Assembly (NCBI GenBank): GCA_003486725.1
Contig: DNGD01000088.1
Coordinates: 1 to 12,059 of the forward strand
Direction of reading: 5' to 3'
Source: Rhodospirillaceae bacterium
GTDB taxonomy: Bacteria > Pseudomonadota > Alphaproteobacteria > UBA9219
Length of the DNA stretch: 12,059 bases
In this document: positions 6,332 through 12,059 of the stretch, one piece after another
Position numbering within the stretch: the first letter of the stretch is position 1
Layout: the number at the start of each line of letters is the position of its first letter
Made by a program: the position numbers and the translations under genes
Notes under the pieces: generated by a model
Told to the model about the DNA's origin: nothing
Databases searched by the model: none
The model's input: the letters and a program-made list of their open reading frames with translations, nothing else

Positions 6332-6344
6332 GGTTCTGAGGCTC
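6314..6344. terminator. Inverted repeat between convergent genes, possible bidirectional terminator
   Basis: GAGCCTCA (6314-6321) and TGAGGCTC (6337-6344) are perfect 8-base arms with a 15-base loop. They span the stop codon of the 5675 gene and end three bases before the stop of the opposing gene. No U-run follows directly on either strand, so intrinsic termination would be inefficient. Confidence 0.4.
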
Positions 6345-6346
6345 GA

Positions 6347-6874
6347 TTACAATCCCAACCCCGAGAAATAGCGCGCCATCCTGCCACTGGCCAGCTCCAA
6401 GCGTTGCGCAGCTAGCCCCTTCACACATTGATTGATCGTGATCGGCATTTGATGGCCAAGCGGGCCTTGCTCGTCGCGAAGCTTTTTCGCGCCGCGACAA
6501 AGCAACGCCCGAACCGTGCGGAAAAGTCCCGCTGTCTGCGTGGCCGCGTCCTCACCGGAAGACAAAGGAATCACGTCGAGGCCATCGGGACGCTGCATGA
6601 TAAAAGTCAGATTGTCGGTGGTCGCTAGCATAAAGACGTCTTCTTGTCGCAAGGGATGAGGGGCGCTGTCCTTTTGACCTGTGCCCACGAGGGCCTCCTG
6701 CGCATAATCTTGTTCACAGCAAACAAGCACCGGATTTTGCTCGGCCGCCGGCGGGTATTGAACATAAAGATCATTATAATAAAAAATAATCGTGGGCGTG
6801 ACCATGACGCCGTCCACCTTTTCGGCAAACGGGACGAGGACGGGCTCATAGGACTCTGGCTGAAGCATGGTCAT
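6347..6874 (-). CDS. Unknown protein lying between the two paralogues
   Basis: A 175-residue unrecognised protein on the opposite strand from copies A and B. The start ATG at 6874 has GGAG (6885-6882) seven bases upstream, a proper ribosome-binding site, which argues for a real gene rather than a shadow. It begins MTMLQPESYEPVLVPFAEK. A strand-rich region TIIFYYNDLYVQYPP (about 28-42) and VLVCCEQDYAQ (about 49-59) is followed by FMLATTDNLTFIMQRPDG (about 81-98), and the C-terminal half is helical and basic (TVRALLCRGAKKLRDEQ). No signal peptide or membrane segment is evident. The pattern FML-x3-DNLTFI faintly recalls YFFSLDEVKIV of the flanking paralogues, which is too weak to claim homology. 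It converges with copy A with 15 bases between the stop codons and diverges from copy B. Confidence 0.6.
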   Translation of the reverse strand: MTMLQPESYEPVLVPFAEKVDGVMVTPTIIFYYNDLYVQYPPAAEQNPVLVCCEQDYAQEALVGTGQKDSAPHPLRQEDVFMLATTDNLTFIMQRPDGLDVIPLSSGEDAATQTAGLFRTVRALLCRGAKKLRDEQGPLGHQMPITINQCVKGLAAQRLELASGRMARYFSGLGL

Positions 6875-7022
6875 AACCGATCTCCGCGAAGGATGGCTTT
6901 TTCAAAAATGCAGGGAAACCTTACACCCTTTTGTCCCCGCAGGAACAGGGTCTTTGTTGATCGGCCACATGGTTAACGCGAGAACTGTGTGCCGCAAGCG
7001 CGGGGAGATCGTTTAACGACAT

Positions 7023-7111
7023 GAAAAAGACAAAAATCAGGCATCAACTGTAGAGCTAAATTGTCTTTTTCTTTCAGTGTGCGTTGGCTGTAAATGAATT
7101 GTGTCTTTTTC
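7023..7111. repeat. Inverted and direct copies of TGTCTTTTTC before copy B
   Basis: GAAAAAGACAA (7023-7033) and TTGTCTTTTTC (7061-7071) form a perfect 11-base inverted repeat with a 27-base loop. TGTCTTTTTC occurs a third time at 7102-7111, 40 bp further on. They lie in the 278-base divergent gap (6875-7152) between the 6874 start and the 7153 start. The rest of that gap shows only a small CTCGC/GCGAG hairpin (7122-7138) right before the Shine-Dalgarno of copy B. Confidence 0.5.
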
Positions 7112-7152
7112 GCCCGCTACGCTCGCGCTCTTTGCGAGAGAAAGGACATGCC

Positions 7153-7743
7153 ATGTTATATCGTCAGGGCTTCGAAATTGGCGACGTGTTCACACGCAAA
7201 GCAAACATGGGAAGCTTTCTTACGGAGGCAGGCGGACAATGGGTCATCGTTGTCAAAACGATGATGGAGCAATTCAAGCTTGATCGATACCCCGTCTTTG
7301 CGATCAGGAAAGCGGCTTTCCCCCATCACGACTATTTACGGCAGACCCACATTCCTGAAATCGGGGAACATTGCCTTCGCTACACCGAGCGCCGCGACAA
7401 GAAGGGGGAGGCCTTGGCGCAGGCCTTCTATTTCTTTACGCTGGATGAGGTCAAAATTGTTGAGCGCGCCGACATCGGCATCCCCCATGACCAACAAGCG
7501 GCGCTGAAAAACGAGTGGATTGTCGGCAAAAACCTTGTTGAGCCCGCCTCACAGGGGACCGACATTATGATCGTATCGCAAATCCTGACGCGTCGAAAAG
7601 GCTTTCCCGAAATTTTCCTTGGGCTAAAGGATGCCGAAAAAAATCACGCCCTGCTTCCGCTGGCCGAGGCGATGAAACCAGACCTTAAAATTCAATTGTA
7701 CAGCGGAAGCAGCCTTAAAGAACTTGGACTGGCGGCGGCGTAA
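7153..7743 (+). CDS. Unknown protein, paralogue of the 5675 gene (copy B)
   Basis: A 196-residue protein. The ATG at 7153 has GAGAAAGGA ending six bases upstream and matches the start of copy A by alignment; the frame is open further upstream (from TTG at 7084) but that part is Arg-rich and unlike copy A. Roughly half of aligned residues are identical to copy A, including GSFLT, DRYPV, IP-x-IGEH, FYFF-x-LDEVKIV, VSQI-x-TRR and GxPE-x2-LG-x-KD. DNA identity is locally perfect: a 17-mer at 5731-5747 equals 7209-7225, and a 16-mer at 5809-5824 equals 7281-7296. This points to a fairly recent duplication. The stop is 22 bases before the ProXp-ala-like gene, so the two are probably co-transcribed. 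Function unknown. Confidence 0.82.
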   Translation: MLYRQGFEIGDVFTRKANMGSFLTEAGGQWVIVVKTMMEQFKLDRYPVFAIRKAAFPHHDYLRQTHIPEIGEHCLRYTERRDKKGEALAQAFYFFTLDEVKIVERADIGIPHDQQAALKNEWIVGKNLVEPASQGTDIMIVSQILTRRKGFPEIFLGLKDAEKNHALLPLAEAMKPDLKIQLYSGSSLKELGLAAA

Positions 7744-7765
7744 GGTTTCGGTTTATAAAGTTTCC

Positions 7766-8296
7766 ATGCCTGCTTCCGAAAAAGAACTCTTTGCGCTGCT
7801 CGATCAGCTTCACATCACACACCAGACCGTGGAACATCCGCCGCTGTTCACGGTGCAAGATGGCCGCGACTGGCATGACAAAATCCCCGGCCTGCACTGC
7901 AAAAATCTTTTTATGAAGGACAAGAAAGACAAAATCTGGCTGATCGTCATGCCCGGCGACAAGCGCGCGCATATCAGTGCGCTGGAGCGCGCCATCGGCT
8001 CGGCGCGGTTGTCTTTTGGCAAACCCGAATTGCTTTTGGAGGTTCTGGGCATCACGCCCGGCTCGGTCACGCCTTTTGCGCTGATGAATGATACGATGAG
8101 TAAGGGGGGCCGCCGTTGCACAGTGGTTTTGGATAGCGATATGATGCAGGCCCCGCTTGTTAACTTTCACCCCCTGCGCAACGATGCCTCCACCAGCCTG
8201 CCGGCCAGCGATTTGCTGAAGTTTATCAAGGCGTTGTCCTATGACCCCCTGATCGTCAATTGCGGGCAATGGGTCGAGGAACATCTGCGGTCCTGA
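7766..8296 (+). CDS. YbaK/ProX-domain aminoacyl-tRNA deacylase, ProXp-ala type
   Basis: A free-standing editing domain of the INS superfamily (YbaK, ProXp), which hydrolyses mischarged tRNA in trans. The ProXp-ala subgroup clears Ala-tRNAPro made by prolyl-tRNA synthetase. At 176 residues it has the usual length. Visible motifs are TVEHPPLFTVQDG (21-33), PGLHCKNLFMKDKK (41-54) with K46 at the place of the catalytic lysine, WLIVMPGDKR, LGITPGSVTPFALMND (the GSVTPF loop) and VNFHPLRNDAST near the end. The KNLF and VTPF motifs with HPPLFTV favour ProXp-ala over YbaK proper. The ATG at 7766 is used; the frame is open upstream into copy B but that part lacks homology. The Shine-Dalgarno is poor, so translation may be coupled to copy B. 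Confidence 0.88.
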   Translation: MPASEKELFALLDQLHITHQTVEHPPLFTVQDGRDWHDKIPGLHCKNLFMKDKKDKIWLIVMPGDKRAHISALERAIGSARLSFGKPELLLEVLGITPGSVTPFALMNDTMSKGGRRCTVVLDSDMMQAPLVNFHPLRNDASTSLPASDLLKFIKALSYDPLIVNCGQWVEEHLRS

Positions 8297-8329
8297 AAGT
8301 ATTATTCTTCACAAAAACAGCTTTCTCTA

Positions 8330-8338
8330 TGATAAAAT
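8330..8338 (+). promoter_or_regulatory. Extended -10 promoter of the 8374 gene
   Basis: TG-A-TAAAAT at 8330-8338, no good -35. The surrounding sequence (ATTCTTCAC upstream, TATGATAAAAT, then GCCCAT) is closely repeated before the 9557 gene (ATTCTTTAC, TATGGTAGAAT, GCGCCAT). Confidence 0.5.
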
Positions 8339-8373
8339 CTGCCCATCGTTGATTTTTTTACAAAGGCTCTATT

Positions 8374-9411
8374 ATGAAAACGACCCGCCGCGATTTCCTG
8401 ACGAAATTTCTTCCGCTTGCCGCCGCGTCTGTGTGTATTCCAGACGTTCTCGTTAAAGCCGCCGAGCAAGTGGCCCCCAATGTTTTTCGTGAAGGCAATC
8501 TTGAAGCTACCATCTATAAATCTGTGGACCCCAAAGGCGATACAATCATTGCCGCCATTGATTATGGCCGTCAAATAGGCGGCTTTCCCAACAAATACAC
8601 CGTGACGTTTAACGCCCATCAGCGGCGCGTTTCAATTGACACTTTTTTTGAGGCTGGCCAGACGGTGTATCCTCTCTACGCAGAGTTTGGCTATAACCCC
8701 GAAACGGGAACGCCCACGCTTCGAGACACAGACGCCAAAACGCCGAGAGGCGACAAAATCATCTTTAGTAAAGATTCTCCTGAAATCAAATGGGCGGAAT
8801 GTGACATTGCCAAAGCGCTTAATATTGCTTTCTCTGTGACACCCTCGCTTGGCATGAGCCGCCCTGAATATCTGCCCACGGGAGAAGAGCTTTCCGGCGT
8901 GACATCACGGGATCGGGAAACGCAAGTCCAATCGTCTGACCGTGAAACAGTCGTCATGACGCGCTTTTATCATCCCTCCCTGCCGGGCGGCCAGTTTGCC
9001 CACGCCATCACTTTGGGCAACGGCATCACCACCATCAAGCGACTGGCTGAAGACATTCAAAAGACCCTCAGCAAGGGTCGTCCCGCTTTTCGTTCTCTCA
9101 ACTTCGAAGAGCGGCTATTTTTCGCCAAGTCGATCGCCGTGGCCATGCTTTGGGACGCCCATAAGGTCACCTCGGGGGGCGGCGTTCCCGGACCTCAAAA
9201 TGACGGGTGGTTCAAACTTTATGAAAAGCCCGTCGTCAGAGCGCCGCACGACATGATCGTCGACCCCGACAGACGCGACCTGCAAGGTGCCCACTATTTG
9301 ACCGAAGCCACGATAAACGACAATCTGCATACGGCTTTTTCATCCTTGCGCCACATGAAACCAACCCGGTCAGGCCCCAGCGACAGTAACGGGTGGAACA
9401 TAAAGCCTTAA
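8374..9411 (+). CDS. Tat-exported protein of unknown function (copy 1)
   Basis: A 345-residue protein with a clear twin-arginine signal peptide: TTRRDFLTKFLPLAAA (3-18), i.e. RR-x-FL followed by a moderately hydrophobic stretch, cleaved probably near residue 29 (VKA/AE). C21 does not sit in a lipobox, so a soluble periplasmic or secreted product is likely. The mature part shows strand-rich N-terminal sequence (EATIYKSVDP, IIAAIDYGRQ, KYTVTFNAHQRRVSIDTFF, VYPLYAEFGY), then a second region with VVMTRFYHPSLPGGQFAHAI (about 190-210) and an LAEDIQKTLSKGRPAF helix, ending in a Gly/Pro-rich tail. I recognise no enzyme motif. The ATG has AAAGG at 8362-8366. It shares architecture with the next gene (SRFESPSLP, then a helix ending in SKG), suggesting distant tandem duplication. 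Tat use implies folding, perhaps with a cofactor, before export. Confidence 0.8.
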   Translation: MKTTRRDFLTKFLPLAAASVCIPDVLVKAAEQVAPNVFREGNLEATIYKSVDPKGDTIIAAIDYGRQIGGFPNKYTVTFNAHQRRVSIDTFFEAGQTVYPLYAEFGYNPETGTPTLRDTDAKTPRGDKIIFSKDSPEIKWAECDIAKALNIAFSVTPSLGMSRPEYLPTGEELSGVTSRDRETQVQSSDRETVVMTRFYHPSLPGGQFAHAITLGNGITTIKRLAEDIQKTLSKGRPAFRSLNFEERLFFAKSIAVAMLWDAHKVTSGGGVPGPQNDGWFKLYEKPVVRAPHDMIVDPDRRDLQGAHYLTEATINDNLHTAFSSLRHMKPTRSGPSDSNGWNIKP

Positions 9412-9446
9412 TCATTTATTCTTTGTTTTCAGATCGTTAAGGGGTG

Positions 9447-9472
9447 CGGCGGCGAGCAAGAGGCGCCTGCCG
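9447..9472 (+). terminator. GC-rich hairpin after the 8374 gene
   Basis: CGGCGGCG (9447-9454) pairs with CGCC-T-GCCG (9464-9472) around a nine-base loop, with one bulged T. It is followed by TCTTGAAATTAATTCTTT, which is not a clean U-run, so this is only a possible terminator between the two Tat genes. Confidence 0.35.
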
Positions 9473-9511
9473 TCTTGAAATTAATTCTTTACCCGATCGC
9501 AATGGTTTTTA

Positions 9512-9520
9512 TGGTAGAAT
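9512..9520 (+). promoter_or_regulatory. Extended -10 promoter of the 9557 gene
   Basis: TG-G-TAGAAT at 9512-9520, without a good -35. Its flanks match those of the promoter at 8330, so the two Tat genes are probably controlled alike but transcribed separately. Confidence 0.5.
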
Positions 9521-9556
9521 GCGCCATATTGTTCAGGTCATTTAAGGGGATATCTT

Positions 9557-10660
9557 ATGAGAATTTCTCGCCGTGGATTTTTACGCGCAGCCGCGACCCT
9601 TTTAGCAGCAAAAGCTGTCGACTCCGTGATCCCGCCCGCCGTGGCAGAGAGCTTGCCAAAAATTCTTGGTGCCTCCACGGCCTATGCCGCAGACGATGCG
9701 CCCAATGTGGCCACCATCAACGGATACAAAACCATCGTTTATGATTCTTTGGTTGCGCCCGATCGTTTGGCCAGTGACACGGGGGAACCAAACGCCGAGA
9801 TTCAGAAAATTATCCAGATTCAAAAGTCCAACGATCATCACGTCACTCTTTTCTACAACCCCCAAAGTGGACACGGCACGCTGCGCACGCAGATCGAAAA
9901 GGATGGCGCTGTTCACCCCTATTTCGTGAATTTTACGACAATTGAAGGCGGCAAGTATCGAGCGATCACTTCTGGACAGACAGGGAATCCAGCCATCGAT
10001 GCAGGGCTTGTCAAAGACGAGATTCTGGATAAAGCGCGCATTGATGAAGAAATCGACATGGCGTTGAACGGGGCGGCTGAAGTGGCGAGAAAGCGACAAA
10101 CCGGTCCCATGCACCCGCTCTTCACAGTGCAAGAGCCTGGATCAAATCATATCTATAATAAGGACATCGCGCTGACGGGTGTTATGTCCGCTAATCGTCA
10201 GACTCACTCCACCGTCCTGAGCAACACAGACGGAGGGCAGAGAACTGTCCAGTCCCACAAGATCATCTCTCGCTTCGAGAGCCCTTCTTTGCCGGAATCA
10301 GGACTATCTGTCATCCTCGACATGATCAGCGGACAGCCCGATACGCAAGCCGCTCTTGATCAAATTTCCGGTTATCTCATCAGCAAGGGGTGCACGTCAT
10401 TTGAGTCTCAGGAAGGCATTAAAAGGGTTGAGCGGGCAGCGCTTAATCTTATGGGATGCGATCTTAATCACATTTCCAGCGAAGTGTTGATGCAGGATAA
10501 GGTTGGCCCAGCGGTTATTCGCGAACAAGAACAGGCGCTTGAATCCGCCCTTCGGCAGCTGCCCATCGACCGCCGCGTGTCCCTTGCGCCGCAGACCCCA
10601 ACGGGCCCTGTCGGTGTCGTCTCTTGGGCCGCCCCAAAGGGCAAACCTTTCGTGGTTTAG
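9557..10660 (+). CDS. Tat-exported protein of unknown function (copy 2)
   Basis: A 367-residue protein with a twin-arginine signal: ISRRGFLRAAATLLAAKA (3-20), and an AYA/AD cleavage site after residue 44. The ATG follows AAGGGGA (9544-9550), a strong ribosome-binding site. The mature part has NGYKTIVYDSL, DHHVTLFYNPQSGHGTLRT, and a later IISRFESPSLPESGLSVIL block. A helical region ISGYLISKGCTSFESQEGIKR follows, then a C-terminal Pro/Gly-rich tail. Order and spacing of VTLFYN, the SRF-x2-PSLP block and the SKG helix mirror copy 1 (YTVTFNA, TRF-x2-PSLP, LSKG), so both probably derive from one ancestor, although overall identity is low. No catalytic motif is recognised. Two Cys in the mature C-terminal half (SKGCTSF and MGCDL) could form a disulfide in the periplasm; copy 1 lacks them. 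Confidence 0.8.
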   Translation: MRISRRGFLRAAATLLAAKAVDSVIPPAVAESLPKILGASTAYAADDAPNVATINGYKTIVYDSLVAPDRLASDTGEPNAEIQKIIQIQKSNDHHVTLFYNPQSGHGTLRTQIEKDGAVHPYFVNFTTIEGGKYRAITSGQTGNPAIDAGLVKDEILDKARIDEEIDMALNGAAEVARKRQTGPMHPLFTVQEPGSNHIYNKDIALTGVMSANRQTHSTVLSNTDGGQRTVQSHKIISRFESPSLPESGLSVILDMISGQPDTQAALDQISGYLISKGCTSFESQEGIKRVERAALNLMGCDLNHISSEVLMQDKVGPAVIREQEQALESALRQLPIDRRVSLAPQTPTGPVGVVSWAAPKGKPFVV

Positions 10661-10662
10661 CT

Positions 10663-10676
10663 GGCTTTTTTAAGCC
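10663..10676 (+). terminator. Short hairpin after the 9557 gene
   Basis: GGCTT-TTTT-AAGCC just three bases after the stop, then CCCAAAATCCCCTCTTTTTCCC. The stem is only five pairs and the T-run is delayed, so this is a weak terminator at best. Confidence 0.35.
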
Positions 10677-10731
10677 CCAAAATCCCCTCTTTTTCCCTGT
10701 TTTTTCGGGTTCCCCGCCCCTGCCTCGACCA

Positions 10732-10760
10732 TTGCGCCGAGGGATCAAACATGCTAGAAA
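10732..10760 (+). promoter_or_regulatory. Promoter of gyrB
   Basis: TTGCGC (10732-10737), 17 bases, TAGAAA (10755-10760) with an extended TG at 10752-10753. A second possible -10, TATAAC (10780-10785), lies closer to the gene without a good -35. Confidence 0.45.
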
Positions 10761-10773
10761 AAAGACTCACTGA

Positions 10774-12059
<1,286 letters not shown>

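Noticed and set aside
7715..8284. Long minus-strand frame opposite the ProXp-ala-like gene
   Set aside because: The plus strand carries clear family motifs; the antisense frame is a compositional artefact.
8374..8460. Lipoprotein signal in the first Tat protein (C21)
   Set aside because: The residues before C21 (ASV) do not fit a lipobox; a standard Tat cleavage near residue 29 is likelier.

Overview
The window looks like chromosomal DNA of an alphaproteobacterium of moderate GC. The evidence is a SUF-type Rrf2 regulator, a tight rph-rdgB-hemW operon, a free-standing ProXp-ala-type editing protein and an alphaproteobacterial-style gyrB. The exact order cannot be read from the sequence; a Micavibrio- or Rhodospirillales-like lineage is only a guess.

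Left block (1-2130): the 5' part of an Rrf2 iron-sulfur regulator on the minus strand, running off the window. It diverges from three small plus-strand genes of unknown function (480-905, 1009-1476, 1565-2032). The second and third appear to be diverged paralogues: their promoter-leader regions align from the -35 box to the Shine-Dalgarno, and their proteins share a KM-x-RH-x-L motif. The first shares RHALT and perhaps a C-terminal motif.

Housekeeping operon (2132-4593, minus strand): RNase PH, RdgB/HAM1 nucleotide pyrophosphatase and HemW haem chaperone. They are fused by zero spacing (rph/rdgB) and a 4-base overlap (rdgB/hemW), with a candidate promoter before rph.

Accessory stretch (4594-10660): a divergent XRE regulator resembling mobile mystery protein A sits behind two near-identical 19-bp inverted-repeat operators. 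Next come two clearly paralogous unknown genes (5675-6331 and 7153-7743) on either side of an opposing unknown gene (6347-6874). A ProXp-ala-like trans-editing deacylase follows closely after the second paralogue. Then come two tandem unknown proteins with twin-arginine signal peptides (8374-9411 and 9557-10660), which look like distant paralogues and have closely similar extended -10 promoters.

Right edge (10798-12059): the N-terminal 420 codons of gyrB, covering the ATPase and transducer domains.

No rRNA, tRNA, IS element or CRISPR array was recognised. The main theme is local gene duplication: three separate groups of paralogues of unknown function, two of them with duplicated control regions, lie between conserved housekeeping genes.
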